Source: CAYVVT01 sp964454335 (GTDB taxonomy: Bacteria; Fidelibacterota; UBA8477; JABMPR01). Taken from it: a DNA stretch of 64,000 bases. The position numbers were made by a program, and so were the translations under genes. Below the pieces are notes generated by a model that was given only the letters and a program-made list of their open reading frames with translations, was not told where the DNA came from and made no database searches. This document shows, piece by piece, positions 1 through 8,540 of the stretch (position 1 is its first letter; each line of letters opens with the position of its first letter). The DNA is taken from contig CAYVVT010000002.1 of the NCBI GenBank assembly GCA_964454335.1, forward strand, positions 186,001 through 250,000, in the 5' to 3' direction.

Positions 1-1409
1 TAAGCGGTGCCCTCATGCAGTACGGCACCGATCACCAACTCGTCCGAACCGATGGCCAGGGGTGTCAAGTGCACGCTGCGAGCAGTGTCCGCCGGTTCGA
101 AGTAATAGTGCAGGGTCACCGGATTCGAATGCAGGAAGAGGTTCCCGTACAGATAGGTGTAATAACCAAGTTCAATGGAATGATACGCACCCTTGTAGCC
201 ATTGCCCTTGGTGGTACCCCAGGTCTCGGCGCCGTAACGGGTACGATTCTCATACACCTCGCCATAGAGATGGTCAACGAAAAAGCGCATGAAGAAATGC
301 AGGGTCTCATCGGCCATCTGCAGGTAGCTGCTGTCACCAGTGACGTCAAAAAGCTGAAGTCCTGCGGTTACGGCCTGTTCCATCTGCCACCAGGCCTTGG
401 CTGTATCAGGGTTGCCCCACATGAGCATCTCGCCGGTCACCCGGTTGTAATCCTTGTAGGGACCGCCCAGTTCATGGTCATAGCCCAATGCCAGAACGTC
501 ATCCACGAGGGCACGGGCATCAGGGATCGAGGCATCCTGGGCCACCACCTGTTCCTCACGCGCCAGACACCAGCCGGATTTCAGCACATGTCCCATGATG
601 GTCATGGTCTCTCCAGTGTCCCAGGCCCAGTTCGAGGTATAGTGTTCCACAAAACCGATGGCTTGATCAGGCATGCTGGCCACCAGGTGATCCCGTACCT
701 GGTGAGCGACCTGCTGGTAGCGTTCGCGGTACTGGGGATCATCCGTGTTCAGCATGAGGGTGATGAGATGTGTGGTCATGGCATCCACTGTTGCGTTGAA
801 GCTCTTGCCCCAGAAATTGGTGTTCCCGTAACTCCCATCGTCATAATAGCCGAGATGATCCTCGCGGCTGTCCCACCAATGCGTCTCAAGATGGTCCCAG
901 CCAGCTTCGATGATATTCCAGTGGCCCGCTCCCCGGGTGACCTCCCAGGCCACCGTGGGTCCCAGGAGACCATAATGCTGAAAGAAGGCCTGCCGATTGT
1001 TCGTCTGGCCGATGACAGAGCCATTTTCTGACAACTGCTCGAACCAACCGCCGTAGTTGCCATCCCAGGCATGTTCATACTGGAAGGCCAGGGCGCCCTC
1101 CATGTAATCGAGATAATCCTCATTGCCCGTAAGCTGATATGCCCGGGCCATGCCGTATGCGTTGCGGGACTGGGTCAGGGTGTTCTTGTTCGTGCCCCAG
1201 GATGTCACCACCTCACCCTGGCGGTTGACATTGGTATAGAATCCACCCAGATCATCGTCGTAACTGTTCAACCAGAAACTCGCACAACTGTCCACGTAGC
1301 CGATGGCCAGATCAGGATCTTCAAGATAGGGGGACAGGAATTGTGCCCGAACCGTGGGGGAATTCAGCATCAGGGTCAGCAGCATGAGTATGGGTGACAG
1401 TTGTTTCAT
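1..1409 (-). CDS. Secreted AGE-family epimerase/isomerase (N-acylglucosamine 2-epimerase-like), 3' end cut by window
   Basis: I translated this reading frame by hand from the ATG at 1409; it runs open to base 1 without a stop, so at least 469 codons are present and the C-terminus is missing. A hydrophobic signal peptide (residues 1-24, ending near VRAQ) is followed by an alpha/alpha-barrel with the Trp/His/Asp-rich helices of AGE/cellobiose 2-epimerase proteins, for example NYGGWFEQL, QAFFQHYGL, LETHWWDS and KAWWQMEQA. The last stretch (HYYFEPADTARSVHLTP) looks like the beginning of an added beta domain. A GAGAGG ribosome binding site lies just upstream. It starts 8 bp after the MOSC gene and is probably co-transcribed with it. 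Family members usually act on sugars in the cytoplasm, so a signal peptide suggests a periplasmic or exported glycan-related role. Substrate cannot be told. Confidence 0.8.
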   Translation of the reverse strand, partial: MKQLSPILMLLTLMLNSPTVRAQFLSPYLEDPDLAIGYVDSCASFWLNSYDDDLGGFYTNVNRQGEVVTSWGTNKNTLTQSRNAYGMARAYQLTGNEDYLDYMEGALAFQYEHAWDGNYGGWFEQLSENGSVIGQTNNRQAFFQHYGLLGPTVAWEVTRGAGHWNIIEAGWDHLETHWWDSREDHLGYYDDGSYGNTNFWGKSFNATVDAMTTHLITLMLNTDDPQYRERYQQVAHQVRDHLVASMPDQAIGFVEHYTSNWAWDTGETMTIMGHVLKSGWCLAREEQVVAQDASIPDARALVDDVLALGYDHELGGPYKDYNRVTGEMLMWGNPDTAKAWWQMEQAVTAGLQLFDVTGDSSYLQMADETLHFFMRFFVDHLYGEVYENRTRYGAETWGTTKGNGYKGAYHSIELGYYTYLYGNLFLHSNPVTLHYYFEPADTARSVHLTPLAIGSDELVIGAVLHEGTA

Positions 1410-1417
1410 GATCCTCT

Positions 1418-2209
1418 CTATTCAATTATGAGCACCGGTCCGCCGGTGCTGATGGTGCCGATGTTCCTGGCCACGAGATTCATCCCGAACAGGACTTTGT
1501 TCCCAAACCTGCGATAGCCTGAAAGCGTGCGCAGCGGTTCCTGGCCCTTAAGGCCACTTTCCTGATCTATCGTTGTTATCGTGCAGCGGGCGCAGGGTTT
1601 TACCACATCAAAAAGAACCTCACCGATCTGCAGGACCTTCCAATGGTCCTCGATGAATGGTTCGCCGGCGTCAACGACCAGATTGGCCCGGAAGCGATCC
1701 ATGGGAATGGGCTCATCCAGACGGTCGTTCAGGTCCGCCAGGGAGGCGGTGTTCGTCAACAGATAGGGATAACCGTCTGCAAAACTCAATTCAAATTCTA
1801 CGCTACCGGCACTCGGTTTCCTCCTTCGTACCACGTCGCGGGTCATGTGGACCAATCTCACATCCTGAGCCAGGTGTCTACTGAACCATTCTGCGGCAGG
1901 ATCTCCACAATCGATGGCCCTGACATCGTTGTCCCAGATGCTGACCTCCCGGTCCTCAGGCTCAGGTGTTTCAACAGGGATGAATAGCTTTGTTCCATTG
2001 GGATTAGAGACCTGGATACCATTCTTCACGATATTGAGTTGGATCAGGCTGAGTCTGGGCGCCTCCCGCTGGGAGACGAACCTGCCGGTGGTGTCCACCA
2101 GCATCCAGCGGCGGTCCAGGGGGAATCCTCGCTCCTGAACCTCTGCAGACATCATGCTGATCCCGCGACAGGATTTGATGGGATATTGGTGCAGGCTCGC
2201 AAGGTTCAT
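1418..2209 (-). CDS. MOSC domain protein with N-terminal MOSC beta-barrel (YcbX/mARC-like)
   Basis: This 263-residue protein has the MOSC_N barrel (residues 1-115, starting LHQYPIKSCRG) followed by a MOSC domain (about 125-260). The PCARCTITTID segment near residue 207 contains the conserved Cys that binds the molybdenum cofactor in mARC/YcbX proteins, and FRANLVVD is also typical. Family members bind Moco and reduce N-hydroxylated compounds or serve as sulfur-carrier domains. It has no ferredoxin fusion, unlike E. coli YcbX, so the electron donor would be a separate protein. It begins 3 bp after the ychF stop codon. The presence of Moco enzymes here agrees with the molybdopterin oxidoreductase at 51247-53487. 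Confidence 0.85.
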   Translation of the reverse strand: MNLASLHQYPIKSCRGISMMSAEVQERGFPLDRRWMLVDTTGRFVSQREAPRLSLIQLNIVKNGIQVSNPNGTKLFIPVETPEPEDREVSIWDNDVRAIDCGDPAAEWFSRHLAQDVRLVHMTRDVVRRRKPSAGSVEFELSFADGYPYLLTNTASLADLNDRLDEPIPMDRFRANLVVDAGEPFIEDHWKVLQIGEVLFDVVKPCARCTITTIDQESGLKGQEPLRTLSGYRRFGNKVLFGMNLVARNIGTISTGGPVLIIE

Positions 2210-2212
2210 GGT

Positions 2213-3313
2213 CTACACATTGAAATGGAAGAAGATGCAGTCCCCCTCACGAACGACATATTCCTTACCTTCCAGTGAGATGAGGCCGATATCGCGCAGT
2301 GCCTTTTCCGATCCGTGCTGCATGATATCCTCATACTGGAAAACCTCTGCCTTGATGAAACCACGTTCGAAATCCGTGTGGATCTCGCCGGCTGCCACTG
2401 GCGCCCTGGTGCCCTTCTTGATGGTCCAGGCCCGGACCTGCACTGGACCCACCGTAAAGAAAGATTGCAGATCGAGGAGATCGTATGCCCGGTGGACCAG
2501 CTTATCCAGTCCAGGTTCCGGGAGACCGTATTCCTTGCAGAATTCGATCTTTTCTTCGTCACTCAGCAGGGCAATCTCCTGCTCCAGTTGACCACAGAGC
2601 CGCAAGGCACCTGCACCATTCTCCTCTGCGAAAGTGAATACCTTTTCCGCCAGGGGGCCTCGTTCCTCGTGGACGATCTCTTCCTCGTCCACATTGGCAA
2701 CATAGAGCACTGGCTTGAATGTCAGCAGGAAAAAATTTTTAGCTCTCTGACGATCTTCCTGCACCATATCCATACTGCGCACCGGTTTTAGATCATCCAG
2801 GTGTGTATGGATCCGCTGGAGGAGTTCAAAATCTGGTACCAGGGCCTTGTCCCCGGTCCTCATCTTCTTTTCCATACGCTGCATGCGCCGCTCAACGGAA
2901 CCAAGATCCCTGATCATCAATTCAGATTCGATGGTCTCTATATCCCTTAGCGGTTCGACAGAGCCATCCACATGCGTGACGTTGGAATCCTCAAAACAGC
3001 GTACCACATGGATGATAGCTGTTACTTCGCGGATATGCCCCAGGAACTGATTGCCCAGACCCTCACCCTTGCTGGCGCCACGGACCAGACCGGCAATATC
3101 CAGAAATTCTATAACTGCCGGTGTGACCTTCTCAGGCTGATAGATCTTACCCAGATCAGCCAGCCTGAAATCGGGCACCGGTACAATGCCTATATTTGGA
3201 TCGATGGTGCAGAATGGATAGTTCTCAGCCGGAATATCCGAGGCGGTCAGGGCATTGAATACTGTGGATTTGCCCACATTCGGTAAACCAACGATGCCAC
3301 AGGTCAGTGCCAT
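2213..3313 (-). CDS. ychF: Redox-regulated ATPase YchF (Obg family)
   Basis: The 366-residue product matches the usual YchF length. It opens with the G1 loop GLPNVGKST (residues 8-16), carries DIAGLV as G3, and has the unusual G4-like segment VANVDEEE that in YchF/OLA1 proteins goes with ATP rather than GTP preference. A coiled-coil insert lies around residues 130-190 and a TGS domain forms the C-terminal 85 residues (about 280-366, with FFTVGPVQVRAW and VREGDCIFFHFNV). YchF binds ribosomes and is linked to oxidative stress responses. It sits 7 bp downstream of the foldase gene and 3 bp upstream of the MOSC gene. Confidence 0.97.
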   Translation of the reverse strand: MALTCGIVGLPNVGKSTVFNALTASDIPAENYPFCTIDPNIGIVPVPDFRLADLGKIYQPEKVTPAVIEFLDIAGLVRGASKGEGLGNQFLGHIREVTAIIHVVRCFEDSNVTHVDGSVEPLRDIETIESELMIRDLGSVERRMQRMEKKMRTGDKALVPDFELLQRIHTHLDDLKPVRSMDMVQEDRQRAKNFFLLTFKPVLYVANVDEEEIVHEERGPLAEKVFTFAEENGAGALRLCGQLEQEIALLSDEEKIEFCKEYGLPEPGLDKLVHRAYDLLDLQSFFTVGPVQVRAWTIKKGTRAPVAAGEIHTDFERGFIKAEVFQYEDIMQHGSEKALRDIGLISLEGKEYVVREGDCIFFHFNV

Positions 3314-3320
3314 TCAGTGC

Positions 3321-5027
3321 CTATCCTTCTGCCCAGAGCTGATCGAGCTGTTCAACGTTCTTGTGGATCTCATATTTCTGGCGCAGCTCATCCAGCAGGA
3401 TGTCCTTGGTGGCAGAGAATTTCAGATTCTGCATCTCTGTGGTGATCTTAGCCTCCACTTCAGCAAATGGCAGGGGCCAGCGCCTGCGGTCCTCAACCTG
3501 GATGACGGACCAGCCCTCAGGACTGTGAACCGGACCGGTGGGTACTCCACTGGTTATTTTACGGGCATGGTCATAGATCTCCGGGAATGGCTCCGGTCCA
3601 TTGAGCCAACCCAGCAAGCCGGCTGTATCCTTGCTGAGGTCCCGCTCACTGTGTGCTCTGGCAAGCGTACTGAAATCCTCACCCTGCCTGAGTCGGATCA
3701 TAATGGCAACGGCTCTTGAGCTGTCACTGAAAAGGATCTCACGGACCAGCAGACTGTCCGGTGCGTGGTACTTGGTGATCTTGTTTTTCTCGTAGTGGCG
3801 GTTGATGTGTTCCGGCGTGTAGATCAGCGTGTCTGCAACGGCGGCCGTATAGATCTCTGCCAGCAACAGATCCTGGCTGTCCCGGATCTCCTCCAGAACA
3901 TCCGGATGTTCATCAAGTCCCAGTTTCCTGGCTTCCCTCGACAGGAGCTCATCCCTAACCAGGTTGGCTGTCGCTGCGTACAGGTTCCCATAAAGATAAC
4001 GTCGTTCCAGTTCCGGGAGCCGTGTAACCACCTGCTCAACCGTCCAGGTCTCCCCATTGAAAGTGATCAGGGCTTCGTTCTTGAGCTCAGCGACATTCCG
4101 CAGCATACGTCCGAATTCCGGGCCCTGGACCTGAGTATTTTCCTGCAGCTGGGGATCATCCGGGTAGAGCACATCCAGGATCAGAGGCCATAATTCCCTG
4201 GCTGTCTCCCGGTTGAATTCAAGCTGCTGCTCCCGCATGAAGTCATTGAGGACCCGTTGACCAAAAACGTTCTCCCGCCGCTCCATGAGCTTCCGGGTGA
4301 TGATGGGCAGGTCGCGCCTGTAATCCTCTTCGGTGTGGAACAGGTCCTGCTGGTAATCGTCAACCTGCAGGATATGCCATCCGTAACGGCTCTGCACAGG
4401 GCTGCTGGGGACACCTACGGGCAGACTGTAGGCAGTGTCCTCAAGGGTTTCATCCAGATCGCCAAATGCCATCCAGCCCAGCATGCCGCCGTTGGCGGTG
4501 AGGGTGCTGTCATCGAAAACATCCTGGGCCAGCGTATGAAAGTTCTCACTGCCGGATACAAGCACATCATGGAGGGCCTGGGCTTTCTCCTCAGAATCGG
4601 TGAACAAGTGTCTCACCAGGACATCTTTACGGCTCTTCTCGAAAGCTCTGCGCAATTCCATTTCGCTGGGAGGGGGTAACTGCTCTGCAACCCAGGTCTG
4701 GTACAGTTGACGGCTCAAGGCGCGGCGCTCTGCCGCTCGTCGGGCCTGGTGGACCTGTGAAAGGGTATCGAATCCGGCTCTCTCACTTTCCTGAGCCAGC
4801 ATCTTCTGCCCGATGAGATAGTTCAGTGTCTCTTCCCGGGTTTCGGGACTGTCAAATTTGTCACCGTACATGATCACGGGCAGATATGCGCGTTTGAAAC
4901 TCATGGCAGAGATCTCGCGCTCGCCGACCCGTGCAATGAAGTTGTCGGATTCAGCACTTTCCCGGCTGCAACCGTTAGTGAGCAGGATCAGGGCAAGGAA
5001 AGTGAGGATCAGGTCATTGCGGATCAT
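3321..5027 (-). CDS. Peptidylprolyl isomerase lipoprotein with two parvulin domains (SurA/PpiC-like)
   Basis: The ATG at 5027 is preferred because it overlaps the stop of the upstream channel gene as ATGA; an in-frame ATG also exists at 5039. The 568-residue product starts with a hydrophobic segment ending LTNGC, a plausible lipobox that would anchor it to a membrane. Two PpiC-type rotamase domains follow, around residues 130-240 (VRHLFTDSEEKA, GGMLGWMAFGDL, YGWHILQVDDY) and 410-525 (REILFSDSSRA, AGLLGWLNGPEPFP, EGWSVIQVEDRR), separated by a helical SurA_N-like region. It probably assists folding of envelope proteins, which suits a genome with many outer-membrane barrels. Confidence 0.9.
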   Translation of the reverse strand: MIRNDLILTFLALILLTNGCSRESAESDNFIARVGEREISAMSFKRAYLPVIMYGDKFDSPETREETLNYLIGQKMLAQESERAGFDTLSQVHQARRAAERRALSRQLYQTWVAEQLPPPSEMELRRAFEKSRKDVLVRHLFTDSEEKAQALHDVLVSGSENFHTLAQDVFDDSTLTANGGMLGWMAFGDLDETLEDTAYSLPVGVPSSPVQSRYGWHILQVDDYQQDLFHTEEDYRRDLPIITRKLMERRENVFGQRVLNDFMREQQLEFNRETARELWPLILDVLYPDDPQLQENTQVQGPEFGRMLRNVAELKNEALITFNGETWTVEQVVTRLPELERRYLYGNLYAATANLVRDELLSREARKLGLDEHPDVLEEIRDSQDLLLAEIYTAAVADTLIYTPEHINRHYEKNKITKYHAPDSLLVREILFSDSSRAVAIMIRLRQGEDFSTLARAHSERDLSKDTAGLLGWLNGPEPFPEIYDHARKITSGVPTGPVHSPEGWSVIQVEDRRRWPLPFAEVEAKITTEMQNLKFSATKDILLDELRQKYEIHKNVEQLDQLWAEG

Positions 5028-6013
5028 GAAACGGAGCACAATTCGGCAAAGGCTCTTAGATTGGCCACATTCCCCAGGGCGATGAGGTGATCGCCGGCAT
5101 TGAGACGATACGAAGGATCAGGATTTACCAGCGCAGTACCATCCTTCTGTTCGATGGCTGCAATGATGATGTTGAAGCTCTTGCGTACTTCCAGGTCGAC
5201 CATGGTCTTCCCTTCGGCCTCCGACCCCGGTTTGATCTCAAGGCTCTCGAGATTGAGATCCACATTCTTGCGGCTGAGTACAACATCAAGGAAATCCACC
5301 ACCGAGGGTGCCACAGCCTGGCGGGCCATCTTGATCCCTGCTTCCCGGTATGGATTGATCACCTTATCGGCACCGACCTGCCGCAATTTGGGATTGTTGC
5401 GCTGGGTATTGGCTCTAGTGATGATATAGAGCTGTTTGTTGAGGTTGCGGGCCGAAATGGTAAGTAGAAGATTGTCCTGATCTTCACGGAGGACACCGAT
5501 GAGTCCAACGGCCCGCTCAATCCCAGCACTCAGCAGGTTCTCGTCTTCAGTTGCGCTGCCTTCGATGAAGAGAAAGTCTCTTGTCTGTAATTCTTCGATT
5601 AGGTCCAGATCATTCTCGATCACCACGAAGGGAGTATCATTCTGATTGAACTCCTCGGCGATGGCGCTGCCCATTCGACCATATCCGCAGATAACGTAAT
5701 GATCCTTTATCCGTTCGATCCGCTGTTTCATGCGATATCTCCTGATCCGTTTGAAATCCACCGCCTGGAGAGCGATCTGCCCGGCGATGTAAAAGAAAAT
5801 GCCGATACCTGTGAACATGAGCAGCATGGACCAGGCCCGGCCCCCACGGGACAATTCCCAGACCTCATTGAAGCCCACGGTGGTAAGGGTAATGGCGGTC
5901 ATGTACAGGGCATCAAACCAGTACACCCCCTCAATGACCACGAATCCCAGAGTTCCAGCGGCAATGATGTATGCCAGGCTGCCAAGTAACCGTCCTATAC
6001 GTGCATCGAGCAT
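5024..6013 (-). CDS. K+ channel protein with two TM helices, pore loop and RCK (TrkA-N/TrkA-C) domains
   Basis: The 329-residue protein has a TM1-pore-TM2 module in the first 90 residues, with the pore segment TLTTVGFNEV where classical channels have TVGYG. An RCK/TrkA-N Rossmann domain follows (about 105-225; GYGRMGSAIAEEF and an acidic strand end VVIEND) and then a TrkA-C domain (about 245-329; GSEAEGKTMVDL, GDHLIALG). This is the MthK/Kch-type layout of a ligand-gated potassium channel in the cytoplasmic membrane. TVGF variants are common in prokaryotic channels. It is the first gene of the minus-strand run and overlaps the foldase gene by 4 bp. Confidence 0.92.
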   Translation of the reverse strand: MLDARIGRLLGSLAYIIAAGTLGFVVIEGVYWFDALYMTAITLTTVGFNEVWELSRGGRAWSMLLMFTGIGIFFYIAGQIALQAVDFKRIRRYRMKQRIERIKDHYVICGYGRMGSAIAEEFNQNDTPFVVIENDLDLIEELQTRDFLFIEGSATEDENLLSAGIERAVGLIGVLREDQDNLLLTISARNLNKQLYIITRANTQRNNPKLRQVGADKVINPYREAGIKMARQAVAPSVVDFLDVVLSRKNVDLNLESLEIKPGSEAEGKTMVDLEVRKSFNIIIAAIEQKDGTALVNPDPSYRLNAGDHLIALGNVANLRAFAELCSVS

Positions 6014-6052
6014 GCGCGAATAATAGTTGAAACCGGGTGGGGAAACAAGGCA

Positions 6053-6153
6053 GTGTTGGGTGTTAGGGATTGGGAGTAAGGAGCAGGGAGCAGGGAGTAA
6101 GGAGCAGGGAGTAAGGAGCAGGGAGCAGGGAGCAGGGAGCAGGGAGTAAGGAG
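6053..6153. repeat. Degenerate heptanucleotide tandem array (GGGAGYA/AGGAGCA type)
   Basis: From 6072 to 6153 the sequence reads as about twelve consecutive 7-bp units (GGGAGTA, AGGAGCA, GGGAGCA and so on). The preceding 20 bases (GTGTTGG, GTGTTAG, GGATTGG) continue the period with a different unit resembling the array at 47887-47935. The plus strand is almost pure purine. It lies in the 290-bp gap between the divergent channel gene and the gene at 6304. The remainder of that gap (6154-6303) shows only a likely ribosome binding site, AAAGGA, before 6304. Confidence 0.9.
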
Positions 6154-6303
6154 TTTAAAGCTTATCATTGTGAGTAGAAGGTGAACATGGATGGATCAGA
6201 GGACTGAAGACGGGACCAGATAAGGGTTGAGCCTGAATCCAGACCTGATCACGTTGGCATTACAATTGTAGATAGGTGATCAACCAGGTTTAAAGGATCC
6301 AGT

Positions 6304-6681
6304 ATGGGCATACTCCAGCCGAAGATCATCTCTATCGTAATTCTGGCGGTGTTTACCTTCATCATCGGTTTCTGGATGGCCAATCAGGGCAAACCATACG
6401 GTGTCGTTCCCTTCAACCTGCACAAGTTCAGTGCTCTTGCCATGATCGTCCTGCTGGTCGTGACGGTATTGGAGGTTCATCGTAATTCTCCTCTCGTTCC
6501 GACACAGTGGATCCTAGTTGTCGTCACCGCCACATTATTCATCGCCACTCTTACCACGGGCGGCCTGTTGAGCATCGAGAGGGAGATGCCCCATTTCCTC
6601 ACTACACTGCACCTGATCCTGCCCTTCCTCACCATCATCAGTTCTGCTCTGGTACTGTACCATCTTCTGTTGAGAGAATAG
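6304..6681 (+). CDS. Small integral membrane protein of unknown function
   Basis: A 125-residue protein with four predicted transmembrane segments (about residues 6-25, 41-60, 68-88 and 97-122) and almost no soluble part. A His sits at the start of the second helix (NLHKFSAL) and others in the fourth (TTLHLILPF, LYHLLL), an arrangement that could bind haem as in small b-type cytochromes, but I do not recognise a family. It has a good AAAGGA ribosome binding site. It stands alone between two blocks of heptad repeat, so no operon context helps. Confidence 0.7.
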   Translation: MGILQPKIISIVILAVFTFIIGFWMANQGKPYGVVPFNLHKFSALAMIVLLVVTVLEVHRNSPLVPTQWILVVVTATLFIATLTTGGLLSIEREMPHFLTTLHLILPFLTIISSALVLYHLLLRE

Positions 6682-6755
6682 CTCACTTGTACGAAGCCCT
6701 CGACAATCCTCATATGATCCCACCTGGATCCTGATCCGTATGTCCACCCCCACTA

Positions 6756-6797
6756 CTGTCTCCTGTCTCCTGATTTGATCCTATCTCCTATTCTCCC
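6756..6797. repeat. Short heptad repeat, pyrimidine-rich on plus strand
   Basis: Six 7-bp units can be read (CTGTCTC, CTGTCTC, CTGATTT, GATCCTA, TCTCCTA, TTCTCCC). Their complement (GGGAGAA, TAGGAGA, GAGACAG) resembles the purine units at 6072-6153, so the gene at 6304 is bracketed by heptad arrays in opposite orientation. The rest of the 209-bp gap up to 6890 shows a good ribosome binding site, AAGGAG, before enolase and no promoter I can defend. Confidence 0.6.
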
Positions 6798-6890
6798 AAG
6801 GCCCTTTTTCGTTTATCTTGCTGCCTCGATATGAAGCACGATGAACCAGAATACACATAAACGTTTTTAAAGAATTGTTAAGGAGCAGGA

Positions 6891-8177
6891 ATGTCAAAGA
6901 TCGTTGATGTCGTTGCCCGGGAGATCCTTGATTCCCGTGGAAATCCAACCGTGGAAGTGGATGTCTATCTCGAAAGCGGGGCCTTTGGCCGGGCAGCTGT
7001 CCCTTCGGGTGCCTCGACAGGGGAACACGAGGCCGTTGAACTCCGGGACGGAGTGCAGGAACGTTACGTAGGCAAAGGGGTCCAGCAGGCTGTTGAGAAT
7101 GTAAATGAGACCCTCGCCCAGGCGGTTATCGGTATGGAAGCCGTCGAGCAGCGTGCTCTGGATGAGAAGATGATCGAACTGGATGGGACACCCAACAAAT
7201 CAAAGCTTGGTGCCAATGCCATTCTGGGTGTTTCCCTGGCCAACGCCAAAGCTGCAGCCATGGATTTCGACCTGACCCTCTACGAGTACCTGGGAGGTGA
7301 TGATGTCAATCTGCTGCCAGCTCCCATGATGAACATACTTAATGGCGGCGAGCATGCTGACAACAATGTGGATTTTCAGGAGTTCATGGTCTATCCCCTG
7401 GGCGCCAAGAGTTTCGGTGAAGCCCTGCGAATGGGTGCTGAGACCTTCCACCAGTTGAAGAAGGTGTTGAACGAAAAGGGATTGAACACAGCCGTGGGTG
7501 ATGAAGGTGGTTTCGCTCCAAATCTGAGATCGAACGAGGAAGCCATCGAAGTCATCCTGGAGGCAATCAAGGGCACGGGTTATGAAGCCGGGAAGGACCT
7601 GTTCCTGGCCCTGGATGTAGCTTCCAGCGAGATCTACGACAAGGAAAGCGGTCAATACAGGCTCGCGGGTGAGGGACGGGACCTCAGTTCAGATGAGATG
7701 GTTGATTTCTATGCTGACTGGATCGGCAAGTATCCCATCGTTTCCATCGAGGATGGCATGGATGAGAATGACTGGGAAGGCTGGCAGAAACTTTATGCGA
7801 AACTCGGTGACAGGGTCCAGCTGGTGGGGGATGATCTGACGGTGACGAATCCTGAACGTCTCCAGAAGGCCATCGATACCAAGGCCATCAACAGCATCCT
7901 CATCAAGCTGAACCAGATCGGATCCCTGACCGAGACCCTGGATACCATTAAACTTGCCCATGATAACGGACTGACCTGCGTGATATCACACCGTTCAGGC
8001 GAGACCGAGGACACCACCATCGCAGACCTGGCAGTGGCTACCGCTGCCGGTCAGATAAAGACCGGATCCGCCTCCCGCAGTGACAGGATCGCAAAATACA
8101 ACCAGCTTCTGCGTATAGAGGAGGAGCTTGAGGAGGAAGCCAGGTTCATCGGCCTGAAAGCCCTGAATCCTAAATAA
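6891..8177 (+). CDS. eno: Enolase (phosphopyruvate hydratase)
   Basis: The 428-residue product interconverts 2-phosphoglycerate and phosphoenolpyruvate in glycolysis and gluconeogenesis. It has the standard length and motifs: EILDSRGNPTVEVD at the N-terminus, GDEGGFAPN, the Mg2+ ligand segment VSIEDGMDENDW, and the enolase signature LIKLNQIGSLTET followed by SHRSGETEDTTIAD with the catalytic lysine and substrate-binding residues. It has a strong AAGGAG ribosome binding site and lies 6 bp upstream of the FtsB-like gene, a linkage seen in many bacteria. Confidence 0.99.
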   Translation: MSKIVDVVAREILDSRGNPTVEVDVYLESGAFGRAAVPSGASTGEHEAVELRDGVQERYVGKGVQQAVENVNETLAQAVIGMEAVEQRALDEKMIELDGTPNKSKLGANAILGVSLANAKAAAMDFDLTLYEYLGGDDVNLLPAPMMNILNGGEHADNNVDFQEFMVYPLGAKSFGEALRMGAETFHQLKKVLNEKGLNTAVGDEGGFAPNLRSNEEAIEVILEAIKGTGYEAGKDLFLALDVASSEIYDKESGQYRLAGEGRDLSSDEMVDFYADWIGKYPIVSIEDGMDENDWEGWQKLYAKLGDRVQLVGDDLTVTNPERLQKAIDTKAINSILIKLNQIGSLTETLDTIKLAHDNGLTCVISHRSGETEDTTIADLAVATAAGQIKTGSASRSDRIAKYNQLLRIEEELEEEARFIGLKALNPK

Positions 8178-8183
8178 TCGCTT

Positions 8184-8540
8184 ATGACAGCAAAACGGTC
8201 ACGTTCACCCGGGTCACGACGAGTGGCCGCTGATTCCCGACTGCGCAACCGCATCATCTGGGGCGGAGCAGGCGTTGTACTCTTCATACTGCTGCAGGTC
8301 TTCATCTTCCAGGACGAAGGCCTCTACCGCCTGATCCAGCTGCGCAGTGAGATCGATGAGCTTGAGAATCGCATCTCCACGCTTGAGGCACAGAATGAGG
8401 AACTCTCCAAGGAACGTGACCGTTTACTGAATGATCCCGAATACCTCGAGCGTATTGCCCGTGAACGGTTTCGAATGGCCAAACCAGGTGAGAAGGTGTT
8501 CCACGTCATTATCGAAAGGAAGAGTGAACCCACTCCTTGA
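8184..8540 (+). CDS. FtsB/DivIC-family septum formation protein
   Basis: A 118-residue bitopic protein: a basic cytoplasmic N-terminus (to about residue 27), one transmembrane helix (about 28-45), a short coiled coil (LRSEIDELENRISTLE, about 52-85) and the conserved ending DPEYLERIARERF-MAKPGE. This is the layout of FtsB/DivIC, which joins FtsL and FtsQ/DivIB in the divisome. Placement directly after enolase, as in many bacteria, supports the call. The 3' end overlaps the next gene by 4 bp. Confidence 0.88.
   Translation: MTAKRSRSPGSRRVAADSRLRNRIIWGGAGVVLFILLQVFIFQDEGLYRLIQLRSEIDELENRISTLEAQNEELSKERDRLLNDPEYLERIARERFRMAKPGEKVFHVIIERKSEPTP

Noticed and set aside
15..1031. A 338-codon open frame on the plus strand at the window start
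   Set aside because: Its translation is low in protein-like pattern, and the minus strand of the same DNA encodes a convincing AGE-family protein with signal peptide and ribosome binding site.
4257..4679. A plus-strand open frame inside the foldase gene
   Set aside because: It is opposite a gene with two clear parvulin domains and has no recognisable motif.
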